Shown in pieces: positions 8,870 through 18,464 of a stretch of 64,000 nt of DNA. Made by a program: the position numbers and the translations under genes. Under the pieces are notes generated by a model, which was not told where the DNA came from, made no database searches, and saw only the letters and a list, made by a program, of their open reading frames with translations. Origin of the DNA: Bradyrhizobium sp. B124 (GTDB lineage Bacteria > Pseudomonadota > Alphaproteobacteria > Rhizobiales > Xanthobacteraceae). The stretch's first letter is position 1, and each line of letters starts with the position of its first letter. The stretch covers positions 4,654,001 through 4,718,000 of the forward strand of contig NZ_CP152413.1 in NCBI RefSeq assembly GCF_038967635.1, written 5' to 3'.

Positions 8870-9262
8870 CTACGTTCCGGTTGCACGCCGCGATGGCAGG
8901 CCCCGCCAGAGATCGGTGCCGGGCTTGATGCGGCTCGCCACGAGTTTCGGCGGCGTGCGGTCCTTGGCGATCGCCGCTTCGACCGCGCGCTTGAGTCTGA
9001 CGTTGTCGATCTCTGCCAGAAATCGCCGGATGACGGCATCCTGATCCGCGCCCCGACCGGAGATCGCCGCGCACAGCTCCGCGGTCGTCCTGCGGAAGAA
9101 GTGGAAGGCGTCATCGGCCGCGCCACCCAACCGGTCGACCTCGCCGGCCACGCCGAGCGCGTGCATCCGATCATCGTCGTCGAGCGTCACCGCGAAGCGC
9201 AGGACGGCAAGCTGCCAGGCACGAAGCAGCTTGCTCTCCGGTTCGGTCGCGTCCTCGCGCAT
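8870..9262 (-). CDS. Hypothetical protein, 130 aa
   Basis: The frame from ATG at 9262 begins REDATEPESKLLRAWQLAVL and is rich in Arg, Ala and Asp with alpha-helical periodicity. No signal peptide, membrane span or recognised motif is visible. Codon use is like the neighbours. The frame stays open upstream to 9418, but the upstream part looks non-coding. It lies between the amidohydrolase and the ABC exporter, both on the same strand, with gaps of 154 and 152 bases. Function unknown. Confidence 0.6.
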   Translation of the reverse strand: MREDATEPESKLLRAWQLAVLRFAVTLDDDDRMHALGVAGEVDRLGGAADDAFHFFRRTTAELCAAISGRGADQDAVIRRFLAEIDNVRLKRAVEAAIAKDRTPPKLVASRIKPGTDLWRGLPSRRATGT

Positions 9263-9414
9263 CAGTCGAACACCCCGCGCGCCGATGCTCCTACGGCGGT
9301 CGAGGGAGGTCCGGCGCGGCGCGACTATCCTTGCGCGGGAATAGGTTTTCGAGGGGGGCGCGCGCCCGATCACATAGGAATCGCATAGGCGGAGCGCACA
9401 GAGTCCCAATTCGC

Positions 9415-11271
9415 TCAAATCCCCTCGAATTGCAGCCGCGCCAGCCGCGCGTAGAGGCCGCCCGCGGCAACCAGCTCGGCGTGAGTGCCCTGCTCGACGA
9501 TCCTGCCCTGGTCCATCACCAGGATGCGGTCGCAGGACAGCACGGTGGCCAGGCGATGCGCGATGACAAGCGTGGTGCGATGGCGCATCAATTCCTCCAG
9601 CGCGGTCTGCACCAGCGTCTCGCTCTCGGCGTCGAGCGCCGAGGTCGCCTCGTCGAGCAGCAGCAGCGGCGCATCGCGCAGGATCGCGCGCGCGATCGCG
9701 ATGCGCTGGCGCTGGCCGCCGGACAGCGTCACGCCGCGCTCGCCGAGCTGGGCGTCGAAGCCGCCGGGCAGCCGGCGCAGGAATTCGGTGGCATGGGCGA
9801 GATCAGCGGCGCGCTCGACCTCGGCGTCGGTGGCATCGGGCCGGCCGAACCGGATATTGTCGCGAGCGCTCGCGGCGAACACCACGGAATCCTGCGGCAC
9901 CAGCGCGAGCCGCGCGCGCACGTCGGCCGGATCGGCCTGCCGGATCGGCACACCATCGAGCGAGATGGTGCCCGATTTCGGATCGTAGAAGCGCAGCAGC
10001 AGGTGGAACAGCGTGCTCTTGCCGGCGCCCGACGGGCCGACGATCGCGACCTTCTCGCCGGAGCGCACCTCCAGCGACACGCCGTCGACCGCGAGCGCGT
10101 TGGGCCGGGTCGGATAGGCGAAGCTGACATTGTCGAAGCCGACATCACCGCGCGCAGGCTGCGGCAGTGCGCGCGGCGACGCGGGAGCTGCGATCTGCGG
10201 CCTGACGCGCAAAATCTCGAACAGCCGTTCGGCGGCGCCCGATGCGGCCGAGACCTCGCCCCAGACCTCGCTGAGCTGGCCGAGGCCGCTCGCTGCGAAG
10301 GCCGTATAGAGAATGAATTGGCCGAGCCGGCCGGGGCTGATGGCGCCGATCAGCACGTCGTGCGACCCGACCCAGAGGATCACGACGACGCTGGCGAACA
10401 CGATGAAGATGACGATGAGTGTCAGCATCGCGCGCGCCTTGGTCGAGCTGCGCGCGGCGTCATAGGCCTGCTCGACCTCGCGGGCAAAGCGCGCCCTGGC
10501 GAGCCGTTCGCCGGTATAGGCCTGCACGGTGCGGATCGCATTGACCAGCTCGGAGGCATAGGCGCTGGCATCGGCCAGCGTGTCCTGGGCGTTGCGCGAC
10601 AATCGCCGCACCCAGCGGCCGAACGCGACCAGCGGAATCACGATCATCGGAATCGCGAGCAGAACGAAGCCCGAGAGCCGCGGGCTGGTGATCACCATCA
10701 TCGCGGCGGCGCCGAAGAACAGCATCAGATTGCGCAGCGCGATCGACACCGAGGCGCCGACCGCGGATTTGATCTGCGTGGTGTCGGCGGTGAGCCGCGA
10801 CACCAATTCACCTGACCGTGCGGAATCGAAGAACGCGGGCGACAGCGAAATCAGATGCGCGAACACGTCGCGCCGGAGATCGGCGACGATGCGCTCACCG
10901 ATCGTCATCACGAGGTAGTAGCGCGAGGCGCTGGCACAGGCGAGCACCGCGACGACGGCGATCATCACGCTGAAATAGCTGTTGATCATCGCGATGCCTT
11001 CGGGCGTGAAGCCGAGGTCGATCATCCGCCGCACCGCGACCGGCACGATCAGCGTGGTGATCGCCGCGATCGTCAGCGAGATCAGCGCGAGGATCGCCCG
11101 TCCCTTGTAGCGCGCCACATAGGGCGCGAGCGCAAGCAGGGGCCGCAAGCGGGCACGGCTCTTCGCCGGCTCCATGATCTGGCTCTCGATGAAGGCCTCC
11201 TCATCGAGCAACGCGTCGCGCGGCGGCTCTGGGGGGCCGCGAGGGGTCTCAAGCTGTTCGGCTACACTCAT
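9415..11271 (-). CDS. ABC exporter, fused permease and ATPase (MsbA/multidrug type)
   Basis: The protein has 618 residues. An N-terminal cytoplasmic segment of about 50 residues precedes six predicted membrane helices (residues about 55-340). The nucleotide-binding domain then shows Walker [10 protein letters not shown] (about residue 412), the signature LSGGQRQR, Walker [13 protein letters not shown] and the H-loop IAHRL. This is a half-transporter expected to dimerise and export lipids or hydrophobic compounds. The order matches family ABCB. No partner gene indicates the substrate. Confidence 0.92.
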   Translation of the reverse strand: MSVAEQLETPRGPPEPPRDALLDEEAFIESQIMEPAKSRARLRPLLALAPYVARYKGRAILALISLTIAAITTLIVPVAVRRMIDLGFTPEGIAMINSYFSVMIAVVAVLACASASRYYLVMTIGERIVADLRRDVFAHLISLSPAFFDSARSGELVSRLTADTTQIKSAVGASVSIALRNLMLFFGAAAMMVITSPRLSGFVLLAIPMIVIPLVAFGRWVRRLSRNAQDTLADASAYASELVNAIRTVQAYTGERLARARFAREVEQAYDAARSSTKARAMLTLIVIFIVFASVVVILWVGSHDVLIGAISPGRLGQFILYTAFAASGLGQLSEVWGEVSAASGAAERLFEILRVRPQIAAPASPRALPQPARGDVGFDNVSFAYPTRPNALAVDGVSLEVRSGEKVAIVGPSGAGKSTLFHLLLRFYDPKSGTISLDGVPIRQADPADVRARLALVPQDSVVFAASARDNIRFGRPDATDAEVERAADLAHATEFLRRLPGGFDAQLGERGVTLSGGQRQRIAIARAILRDAPLLLLDEATSALDAESETLVQTALEELMRHRTTLVIAHRLATVLSCDRILVMDQGRIVEQGTHAELVAAGGLYARLARLQFEGI

Positions 11272-11373
11272 TATCTAGACCGGTTCTATTGCCCCCCACA
11301 TAGGCCCGCCGACCCCCGGCTGGCAAATCCGGTAAAGTCCCAATCCGGTGATGGGCTTAAGCCCTTTCTTGGC

Positions 11374-11402
11374 TTGTTTTGGCGGGCACCATGGGTTATA
11401 GA
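11374..11402 (+). promoter_or_regulatory. Probable sigma-70 promoter of rpmE
   Basis: TTGTTT (11374-11379) and TATAGA (11397-11402), 17 bases apart, lie about 60 bases before the rpmE start. Both hexamers are fair matches to the housekeeping consensus. GAAGGA just before the ATG serves as ribosome-binding site. Confidence 0.45.
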
Positions 11403-11463
11403 GCCGCCCAAATCCCGTACCTAGATGTCTTGAGACGGGCGCTGGCGCGCCGAAGGAACTGTC

Positions 11464-11691
11464 ATGAAAGCCGATATTCATCCGAATTATCATACGATTA
11501 AGGTCGTCATGACCGACGGCACCGAGTACCTGACCCGCTCCACCTGGGGCAAGGAAGGCGACACGCTGAACCTCGACATCGACCCCAAGTCGCACCCGGC
11601 CTGGACCGGCGGTACCCAGCAGCTGATGGACCGCGGCGGCCGTGTGTCGCGCTTCCAGAAGAAGTTTTCGGGCTTCCTCAAGAAGGACTAA
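11464..11691 (+). CDS. rpmE: 50S ribosomal protein L31
   Basis: The 75-residue protein begins [10 protein letters not shown], with [28 protein letters not shown] and the C-terminal RVSRFQKKF stretch typical of L31. It has no CxxC zinc pair, so it belongs to the zinc-independent form of the protein. It is a structural component of the large ribosomal subunit. The gene is monocistronic, with a good promoter and a strong terminator 35 bases after the stop. Confidence 0.97.
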   Translation: MKADIHPNYHTIKVVMTDGTEYLTRSTWGKEGDTLNLDIDPKSHPAWTGGTQQLMDRGGRVSRFQKKFSGFLKKD

Positions 11692-11725
11692 AGTCCGCTT
11701 CGGGATCGCCCTCGCGATCAAACGC

Positions 11726-11758
11726 AAAACGCCTCCGTCTCGGGGGCGTTTTTGTTTT
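11726..11758 (+). terminator. Rho-independent terminator of rpmE
   Basis: The stem AACGCC-CCG / CGG-GGCGTT closes around TCTC and is followed by TTTTTGTTTT. It lies directly downstream of rpmE. Confidence 0.9.
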
Positions 11759-11810
11759 GGGCTGCTCCGGATCGGCCGGCCGGACGGACGAGCGCGCGGC
11801 TCGCTCCGTG

Positions 11811-12082
11811 CGTCGTCCCTGCGAAAGCCAGGATCCATAACCACCGCATTCAGTGATGAACGGGATCGCAGCCCCCGCGCGCGCAACAATTGAGATTCGG
11901 GGTAATGAGTCCTGGCTTTCGCCAGGACGAACTGAATGTGTGGCCTGCATCCACAATCGTCGTCCCTGCGAAAGCAGGGACCCATCACCACAGAGTTGTG
12001 ATGTTGAAGAAGGTTGTGGCCCCAGCATCGCGCACCAATTGCCATTTGTGGTTATGGGTCCCGGGTAAAGCCCGGGACGACA
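11811..12082. repeat. Cluster of GTCGTCCC(TG/GG) palindromic repeats
   Basis: This stretch of about 270 bases holds several short palindromes: CGTCGTCCCTGCGAAAG (11811), GTCCTGGCTTTCGCCAGGAC (11908-11927), CGTCCCTGCGAAAGCAGGGAC near 11962, and GTCCCGGG-taaag-CCCGGGAC ending at 12081. A single copy of the same family is at 58032-58057. No gene is visible from 11759 to 12227 apart from this repeat DNA. Confidence 0.75.
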
Positions 12083-12227
12083 CTGAGTTTGTTGCGCCAC
12101 TTGTGAGCCACACATCCGCATTCTCGCGACATGAAGCGCCCGAGTTCTGCACGCGAAGGGCTTGCGCCGTCGGGCAACTCAGTGGCACGCGCGCGAGGCG
12201 GACGCCGGTAGATGGACCGCCGTGACC

Positions 12228-12845
12228 CTACCGATCCTGGAAGGCGAGCCGCGCGCCGAGTGCGACCAGGATACTGCCGCCGATCCGCTGCATGATCCGC
12301 TGCGACCTGCGGGAGCGCTGCAGCTTCGACATCACGGCGCTGGCGAAGAACACGCAGACGATATCGACCGCCGAGAACGTCAAATTGACTGTCGTGCCGA
12401 GCAGGAACAGCTGGGCCCAGACCGGCAGGCTAGCCGACACATCGACGAACTGCGGCAGGAACGCCAGGAAGAAGATCGCAGTTTTCGGATTGAGCACCTC
12501 GACGACGATGCTCTGCGCGAACGCGCGCTCCGCGGAAAGCGGCGCAAGCTCAGGGCGCTTTGTACTGTCGCGATCGCGAAACAGCGACAGCCCGAGCCAG
12601 ACCAGATAGGCCGCACCGGCGAGCTTCATCGCTGTGAATAGCGGCGGCACCGCATGAAACAGAAGCGCTAGGCCGGCGGCCGCGGCGATGACATGAACGT
12701 AGCCGCCGAGATGCAGGCCAAGCGAGGCCATCAGCCCGGCACGTCGGCCGCCCGCCAAAGTGCGGGCCGCGGCATACAGCATGGCCGGCCCCGGAATCAG
12801 CGCGAAGGTCGCGGTCGTGATCGCAAAGGCAAGGTACAATTCCAT
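12228..12845 (-). CDS. LysE/RhtB-family amino-acid exporter
   Basis: The 205-residue hydrophobic protein starts MELYLAFAITTATFALIPGP, the usual RhtB opening with its conserved PGP. Six hydrophobic segments are visible, with GARxAL-like GGRRAGLMASLGLHLG after the first helix and VVEVLNPKTAIFFLAFLPQF, a family hallmark, near residue 115. Members export amino acids or derivatives from the cytoplasm. The gene is followed upstream (12 bases) by the PaiB-like gene on the same strand, and a MocR regulator is divergent from that pair. Confidence 0.9.
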   Translation of the reverse strand: MELYLAFAITTATFALIPGPAMLYAAARTLAGGRRAGLMASLGLHLGGYVHVIAAAAGLALLFHAVPPLFTAMKLAGAAYLVWLGLSLFRDRDSTKRPELAPLSAERAFAQSIVVEVLNPKTAIFFLAFLPQFVDVSASLPVWAQLFLLGTTVNLTFSAVDIVCVFFASAVMSKLQRSRRSQRIMQRIGGSILVALGARLAFQDR

Positions 12846-12857
12846 CGACGGCTTTCG

Positions 12858-13484
12858 TCAGTTCGCCGGGATCATCGCCGCGACTTCGTGATCAACGGGA
12901 TTGTCGCTCGCGCCTAGGCCCGCGATGATACCGGCGCGATCCTCGAGCTTGCGGTTCTGACTCATCTTCTTCTTGGCGTCGATCCGTGTGATCGGCATCC
13001 GGAAGCCGACGATGCCGCGCAGCTGCGCCTTGATGAAATCATCGGGCGCATCGCTGACCTGCCAGACTTCCTTGCGCGTACTCTCGTGCAACCGGGTCAG
13101 TCGCGTCACGACATCGAGCAGCCGGTCCGCATCCTCGAAGAACTCGGCCGCACCGTAGGCGTGCACGGCGAGGTAATTCCAGGTCGGCACCACCTTGCCG
13201 TGCTCGGCCTTGGTCACATACCAAGACGGCGTCACATAGGCGTCGGGCCCCATGAAGATCGCCATCGCCTCACCCACGGCGGGCAGCTTCCATTGCGGAT
13301 TGGGCCGCGCGACGTGACCGTACAGCGTGCCGTAATCGCCCTCGTTTTCATTGAGGATCAGCGGCAGCGGCGTTCCGATCAGCCCGTCCGCGGTCGCGGT
13401 AACCAGTGTCGCGAGCTTTGAGGCCCGCATCGCGGCGTGGATCGGGCCGAGCTCATCCATCTTGAAATGCGGCGGCAGGTACAT
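12858..13484 (-). CDS. PaiB-type FMN-binding negative regulator
   Basis: From ATG at 13484 the protein has 208 residues: MYLPPHFKMDELG, TLVTATADGLIGTPLPLIL, YGHVARPNPQWK and AIFMGPDAYVTPSWY. These are hallmark segments of the PaiB split-barrel FMN-binding family. PaiB in Bacillus represses sporulation and protease genes; in proteobacteria its role is unclear. The open frame continues far upstream across the MocR gene, but only this part is family sequence. It forms an operon with the LysE exporter and is divergent from the MocR regulator. Confidence 0.88.
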   Translation of the reverse strand: MYLPPHFKMDELGPIHAAMRASKLATLVTATADGLIGTPLPLILNENEGDYGTLYGHVARPNPQWKLPAVGEAMAIFMGPDAYVTPSWYVTKAEHGKVVPTWNYLAVHAYGAAEFFEDADRLLDVVTRLTRLHESTRKEVWQVSDAPDDFIKAQLRGIVGFRMPITRIDAKKKMSQNRKLEDRAGIIAGLGASDNPVDHEVAAMIPAN

Positions 13485-13536
13485 GGCAGGCCTCTTGGCA
13501 AACCTCATCGAATTGTTGCTCGCACAATAGCGCCGA

Positions 13537-13559
13537 AGTGGCCTATGATAAGGGCCACT
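13537..13559. promoter_or_regulatory. Palindromic operator between paiB-like and mocR-like genes
   Basis: AGTGGCC and GGCCACT flank the 9-base AT-rich spacer TATGATAAG. The palindrome is centred between the two divergent starts, 53 bases from the PaiB ATG and 25 from the MocR ATG. MocR regulators commonly bind such divergent regions and control themselves plus the divergent gene. The spacer could also include a -10 element (TATGAT). Confidence 0.5.
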
Positions 13560-13583
13560 TTCGATCATCATGACTGGTCCACT

Positions 13584-15095
13584 ATGCCCCGTCTGCGCGC
13601 CACCATCAGCATCCCCTCGCTGCGGGCGGTCGACCGCGCCGCCGGACAGGTCGGACGCCAGATCGCGCGGGCGCTGCGCGCCGCCATCGCCAATGGCGAA
13701 CTGAAGGCCGGCGAATATCTGCCGTCGACGCGCGCGCTGTCGACCTCGCTCGGCGTTGCGCGCGGCACGGTCACGGAGGCGTTTGAGCAGTTGCAGGCCG
13801 AGGGCTATCTGCAATCGCAGGTCGGCGCCGGCACCCGCGTCGCGGCGACGCTCGCCGAGCAAGCACGGCCGGTCGTGGTCAATCGCAGCCTGAACAAGCC
13901 CGCGCCGATCCAGCTGCCTGCGCGCGCTGCGCGACTTGCCAAGGTGGTGACGGCCTTCACGCCGATGCCGGAAGTCCCGTTTGCGATCGCAGTCCCCGGC
14001 GGCGCCGTCGCGCCCGACGACAACTGGCGCCGCCTCGGCAACCGCGTGCGCGCGTCGCGCGCGGCAGCGCCGGCAAGCTACGGCGATCCGCGCGGCCTGA
14101 TGGCACTGCGGCAGGCGATCGCCGACTATGTGCGCAAATCCCGCGCAGTGCATTGCGAGCCCGGGCAGGTCGTGATCACGGCCGGCACGCAGCAGGGCCT
14201 CTATCTCGCCGGCCGCGTGCTGCTGTCGGCGGGCGACCGGGTGTGGGCCGAGGATCCCGCCTATCCCGGCATGACGGCCGTGCTCGACGATCTCGATCTC
14301 GTCACCACACGCGTTGCAGTCGATGCACAAGGCATCGACGTCGAGGCGGCGATTGCCGCATGTCCGGATGCGCGCGCGGCTTTCGTGACGCCCTCGCATC
14401 AATATCCGCTCGGCATGCCGATGAGCATGGCCCGCCGCAACGCGCTGGTGGCGTGGGCGCAGCGAAGCAATGCGTGGATCGTCGAGGACGATTACGACAG
14501 CGAGCTGCGCTATGCAGGCCATCCCTTCCCGTCGATGCAAGGCCTCGCGCCGTCGCGCGTGATCTATCTGGGCACGCTAAGCAAGGTGCTGTTTCCCTCG
14601 CTGCGGCTCGGCTACGTCGTGGCGCCGCTGCCGTTGATCGACGCCTTTGCCGGCGCGCGGGCGCTGCTCGACCGGCATTCACCGACCACCGACCAGCACG
14701 TGCTGGCGGCCTACATGAGCGAGGGGCTGTTCGAAGCGCATATCAGGCGCATCCGCGGCGTCTACGCCGCGCGCCGCGCGACGCTGATCTCGGCGCTTGC
14801 GCGTCACATGCCTGATGATTTCACGCTGCAGCCGAGCGACCAGGGCATGCATCTGTTGCTGTGGATGCCGCAAGACTTCGATGATGTGCAACTGGCGAAG
14901 GCCGCACTTGCCGACGGCATCGTCGTGCGGCCGATTTCACCGATGTACCACGCAGCAGCGCGGCCCGGCCTGATGCTCGGCTTCGGTGGATTCGAACCGG
15001 AAGAACTGGAGACGGCAGCGATACGGCTGCGGCAGATGATCGATCAGCACACACCGCGGCGGGCCAAGCCACGCCGCACCGAGGTCTCACACTGA
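13584..15095 (+). CDS. MocR-type GntR/aminotransferase transcriptional regulator
   Basis: The protein has 503 residues from ATG 13584. An N-terminal winged helix (about residues 15-85: IARALRAAIANGELKAGEYL, PSTRALSTSLGVARGTVTEA, LQAEGYL) is followed by a fold-type I aminotransferase domain. The PLP lysine is visible in YLGTLSKVLFPSLRLGY, with DDYDSEL upstream as the aspartate site. MocR proteins sense PLP or amino-compounds and control divergent genes. Here the likely targets are the PaiB-like and LysE genes across the palindromic operator. The catalytic part has typical length. Confidence 0.93.
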   Translation: MPRLRATISIPSLRAVDRAAGQVGRQIARALRAAIANGELKAGEYLPSTRALSTSLGVARGTVTEAFEQLQAEGYLQSQVGAGTRVAATLAEQARPVVVNRSLNKPAPIQLPARAARLAKVVTAFTPMPEVPFAIAVPGGAVAPDDNWRRLGNRVRASRAAAPASYGDPRGLMALRQAIADYVRKSRAVHCEPGQVVITAGTQQGLYLAGRVLLSAGDRVWAEDPAYPGMTAVLDDLDLVTTRVAVDAQGIDVEAAIAACPDARAAFVTPSHQYPLGMPMSMARRNALVAWAQRSNAWIVEDDYDSELRYAGHPFPSMQGLAPSRVIYLGTLSKVLFPSLRLGYVVAPLPLIDAFAGARALLDRHSPTTDQHVLAAYMSEGLFEAHIRRIRGVYAARRATLISALARHMPDDFTLQPSDQGMHLLLWMPQDFDDVQLAKAALADGIVVRPISPMYHAAARPGLMLGFGGFEPEELETAAIRLRQMIDQHTPRRAKPRRTEVSH

Positions 15096-15111
15096 GCTGA
15101 CTGTTCGTATC

Positions 15112-15624
15112 TTACTGCTCGAACGCAGCCTTGAGCCGGTTGAGCTGCGGCACCAGCGGGTTGCCGATCGACGAACGATCCGGCGCCGGCGCATGAATCG
15201 TGGTGTCGAGGCGGCGGACGCGCGCCTGCAGCTCCATCGAGCGGGCGATCAGCTGCTGCAATTGCTCCGGCAACTTGGTCACCATGTCGGCCGGGCCGGG
15301 ATCGGCGGCCGACAGCTTCACCTTGGTCTTCTCGCGATTGGCCTGGGTCAGCGTCATCTCGCCTTCCTTGACCGCGCGGTGCAACAGCAGCCAGGAGGCG
15401 AGCTGCATCAGCCGGGTGGTCAGGCGCATACTTTCGGTGGCATAGGTCAGGCTGACCGAACGCTCCAGCGCCTTGGCCTCGGCACGGCCGTCGCCGTCGA
15501 GATAGGCAGCGGTCTGCTCGACCAAATCCATGCCTTCCCGGAACAGCACGCCAAATGCCGCAGAATTGGTCAGCCGTTCACTGAACAGCACAAGCCCGGC
15601 TTCGTTCTGGGAACGATCCGCCAT
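15112..15624 (-). CDS. rcdA: RcdA-family protein (DUF1465), CtrA-degradation adaptor
   Basis: From ATG at 15624, preceded by GAGGG, the protein has 170 residues, the usual length for DUF1465. It is mostly helical (LVEQTAAYLDGDG, LSVSLTYATESMRLTTRLMQ-like segments, WLLLHRAVKEGEMT). In Caulobacter the DUF1465 protein RcdA helps deliver the cell-cycle regulator CtrA to ClpXP. The same role here is inferred from family membership. It ends 16 bases from the convergent MocR gene. Confidence 0.82.
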   Translation of the reverse strand: MADRSQNEAGLVLFSERLTNSAAFGVLFREGMDLVEQTAAYLDGDGRAEAKALERSVSLTYATESMRLTTRLMQLASWLLLHRAVKEGEMTLTQANREKTKVKLSAADPGPADMVTKLPEQLQQLIARSMELQARVRRLDTTIHAPAPDRSSIGNPLVPQLNRLKAAFEQ

Positions 15625-15757
15625 GGTTAACGCCCTCACACCATCGTAACGCCCGCTGGCATCTGACGCGCCAGCTTATGATGAACAAATCATTGCGCGG
15701 GCGCGCGGCAGAGTCCAGCCGCAACCGGATTTATGGTTTCCAACGGATAGGACGCAC

Positions 15758-15790
15758 AAAAAAGAGCCGCCGTTTCCGGCGGCTTTTGAA
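15758..15790 (-). terminator. Strong hairpin terminator
   Basis: GCCGCC-GTTTCC-GGCGGC with CTTTTTTG on the minus strand and CTTTTGAAG on the plus strand makes it usable in both directions, with the better T-run on the minus strand. It lies 134 bases upstream of rcdA and would insulate it from anything transcribed from the right. Confidence 0.7.
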
Positions 15791-15962
15791 GTTGATAACA
15801 GGGAGGCGTCAAACAGAGTGGACAGGAGCCACTCGGTGTCCAAACGAGGACAATGCAGTCATAATCGAGAAAGCTTAACCGATCGTAAATGAACGGATTT
15901 CTTCAGGCTTTGTTTGCCATGTCGGCCATTGACCTAGTTTGGGACAGCACCGCTGACGAGAG

Positions 15963-16240
15963 GTGCGAACGCGTAGCCCGGATGGAGCGAGGTCGGACGG
16001 CACTTCTTCTCCTTCCCCCTGCAAGGAGGAAGGTCGGGATGGGGCTCAGCCGCAGGCGACGCTGCAAGTGGAGAGAGCAGATCCCCACCCGCTTTGCTCT
16101 GACGAGCAAAGCGACCTCCCCTTTTCAAGGGGAGGTTTGGAGAAGCGTAGCCCGGATGGAGCGCAGCGAAATCCGGGAATGCTCCATCCGCGGATAGCGC
16201 GGCCCCGGATTGCGCTTCGCTCCATCCGGGCTACGGGACC
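15963..16240. repeat. Repeat-rich intergenic block (GTAGCCCGGATGGAGC family and others)
   Basis: A large inverted repeat (16145-16236) has arms CGTAGCCCGGATGGAGCGCA and its near-complement GCTCCATCCGGGCTACG. A single arm of it occurs at 15976. Between them lie a second palindrome set (CTTTGCTCTGACGAGCAAAG) and CCTCCCC...GGGGAGG arms. No protein-coding signal is visible from 15625 to 16256. Confidence 0.7.
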
Positions 16241-16256
16241 GAATGATGTCGAAGCG

Positions 16257-16448
16257 CTACGACTTGAAGAACGCGTTCGCGGCGTCCTTCGACGCGCGCT
16301 TCTTCGTCATCGCCTCTTTCAGGCGATCGACTTCGGTCGTGAGCAGCGCGATACGCTCGGTCAATTCCTCGACCGACAGCAGCGAGAGTTCCTGTCCGAT
16401 CTCGTGGGTGATCTTCTTCCGCGGCCGGTCCTCATCCTCAATCGGCAT
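16257..16448 (-). CDS. DUF1192 family protein
   Basis: The 63-residue protein begins MPIEDEDRPRKK and then has LSLLSVEELTERIALLTTEVDRLKEAM, an amphipathic helix with coiled-coil heptads. A Lys-rich tail ends NAFFKS. Length and pattern match DUF1192, a short alphaproteobacterial family of unknown function. There is no close neighbour on the same strand. Confidence 0.85.
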   Translation of the reverse strand: MPIEDEDRPRKKITHEIGQELSLLSVEELTERIALLTTEVDRLKEAMTKKRASKDAANAFFKS

Positions 16449-16628
16449 GTGTCCTCCCCGCGATGACGATCTGGCGCCTTGCGTCCAGAGCTGGTAATGT
16501 CCTTGTGCAGGAGAATTTTGCAGTGACTTTCGTGTGCGCGCAACATCTGAAGCGAATGCCCCGGCTCGACCGCAAGGAGTCTGACCGGACGGGATAGTGC
16601 GCCTGCGCGCCAGGCATGAGCCGCCCCC

Positions 16629-16662
16629 AAGCCCTTCCGATCATGCGGGAGGGCTTTTTGAT
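16629..16662 (+). terminator. Orphan terminator upstream of metG
   Basis: AAGCCCT-CC / GG-AGGGCTT closes around GATCATGC and is followed by TTTTTG. No gene on the plus strand precedes it. It lies 55 bases before the metG ATG, so it either ends a small RNA from 16450-16628 or acts as an attenuator for metG. Confidence 0.6.
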
Positions 16663-16716
16663 TTTCGATTTGATTGCACCGGGGTCGGCATCACCAGACG
16701 CGAAAGACCCTAACCC

Positions 16717-18395
16717 ATGAGCAAAATTCTCATCACCAGCGCCCTTCCTTATGTGAACGGCGTCAAGCATCTCGGCAATCTGATCGGCTCGCTGCTGCCC
16801 GCCGACGTCCACGCCCGCTTCCGCAGGCAGACCGGTAACGACTGCTCTTCATCTGCGCGACCGACGAGCACGGCACGCCGGCCGAACTCGGCGCCATCGA
16901 GGCCGGACAAGATATCCGGGCGTTCTGCGATGCGCAGCACATCGTCCAGGCCGACATCTACCGGCGCTTCGGTCTGTCCTTCGATCATTTCGGCCGCACC
17001 AGCGCGCCGCACAATCATGCGCTGACGCAGCATTTCTATCGCCGGCTCGATGCAGCCGGGCTGATCGAGGCGCGCAGCTCACAGCAAGTGTGGTCGCCGG
17101 CCGACCGACGCTTCCTGCCCGACCGCTACGTGCTCGGCACCTGCCCGCATTGCGGCGATGGATCGGCGCGTGGCGATCAATGCGACCATTGCGGCACGCT
17201 GCTCGACCCGCCGGACCTCATCGATCCGCGCTCGGCGCTATCGGGCGACTGCGCGCTCGAGATCCGCGACAGTCGTCATCTGTTCCTGCGCCAGTCCCAG
17301 CTGGTCGACAGCATCGGTGCATGGATCGACAGCCGCACCGGCTGGCCGCCCTTCGTGGTGTCGACCGCGAGGAGCTGGCTCAATGCCGAGCTGCGCGACC
17401 GCTGCATCACGCGCGACCTCGCCTGGGGCATCGCCGTGCCGCGCGAGGGTTTTGACGGCAAGGTGTTCTACGTCTGGTTCGATGCGCCGATCGGCTACAT
17501 CGCGGCGACGCAGGAATGGGCCGCCGCTGCGCCCGGCCGCGACTGGCGAGAATGGTGGTGGCAGGCCGACGACGTCAGCTACATCCAGTTTCTCGGCAAG
17601 GACAACATCCCGTTCCACACCGTGAGTTTTCCGGCAACGCTGATCGGCTCCGGCGAGCCGTGGAAAACCGCCGATGTCATCAAGGGATTCCACTGGCTGA
17701 ATTACGAGGGCGGCAAGTTCTCGACCAGCCGCAAGCGCGGCGTCTTCACCGACGCGGCGCTGGAGGAATTGCCGGCCGATCTCTGGCGCTGGTGGCTGAT
17801 CGCCAACGCGCCCGAAAGCGCCGACACCGATTTTGCCGTCGCGAGATTTGTTGCCGATGTGAACAAGGATCTCGCCGATATCTTCGGCAATCTTGCCAAC
17901 CGCATCATCAGCTTTGCGCACCGCGCCTTCGACGGCCGAACCCCGGATGGTGGTGTACCCGGTGAGGCCGAGCGGCAACTCGCGCTTGATCTGGAGCAGC
18001 GCATCGCAGCACTGCACCGCCATCACACGGCGCTGGAGTTTCGTGCGGCGGCAGCTGCGACCCGCGCGATCTGGGACATCGCGAATGCTTACCTGCAGCA
18101 CGCAGCACCATGGACGGCGATCAAGTCCGATCCGGCACGCGCCGCGATCATCACCTGCACGGGCCTGAATCTCGTCGCGCTCTGCGCCACGCTGGCGTGG
18201 AGCATCGTGCCTGATCTCGCGGCGCGCGTGCTTGGCGCGCTCGGTCGCGACGATGTGATCCCGTCCTGGCCCAATGGCCCACTCATCCCGCTACTGGATC
18301 AAGGCGCCGGTACGCCGGTCGCAAGGCTCGGCCCGCTGGTCGAGAAAATCAGCCCCGAAAAAGCCGACCATCTGACGAGGCGGTTCGGGACTTAA
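16717..18395 (+). pseudogene. metG: Methionyl-tRNA synthetase, broken by a one-base frameshift
   Basis: Frame 1 from ATG 16717 gives [19 protein letters not shown] (HIGH motif as HLGN), then ends in a frameshift near 16841-16844. From there the correct reading continues one frame back ([15 protein letters not shown] onward) to the stop at 18395. One missing G in AACGAC(G)TGCTC would restore it. The downstream part has the zinc site CPHCG / CDHCG, the KMSKS-like KFSTSR and the anticodon-binding helices. Restored, it is about 560 residues, with no C-terminal EMAP domain. It resembles the E. coli-like MetRS subtype. A sequencing error cannot be excluded. If the frameshift is real, another metG must exist elsewhere. 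Confidence 0.85.
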
Positions 18396-18464
18396 TGGCG
18401 TTTCGCTTCGTTGCAAAAGGCGGTATGCCACAAGCCAATCCTCTTCACTGACCAGGGACGAACC

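Noticed and set aside
12858..14540. 560-residue frame joining PaiB to upstream sequence
   Set aside because: Only the part from 13484 is PaiB family; the rest is antisense to the MocR gene.
15678..15878. 66-residue plus-strand frame near rcdA
   Set aside because: It crosses the strong terminator at 15758 and lacks a ribosome-binding site or conservation signs.
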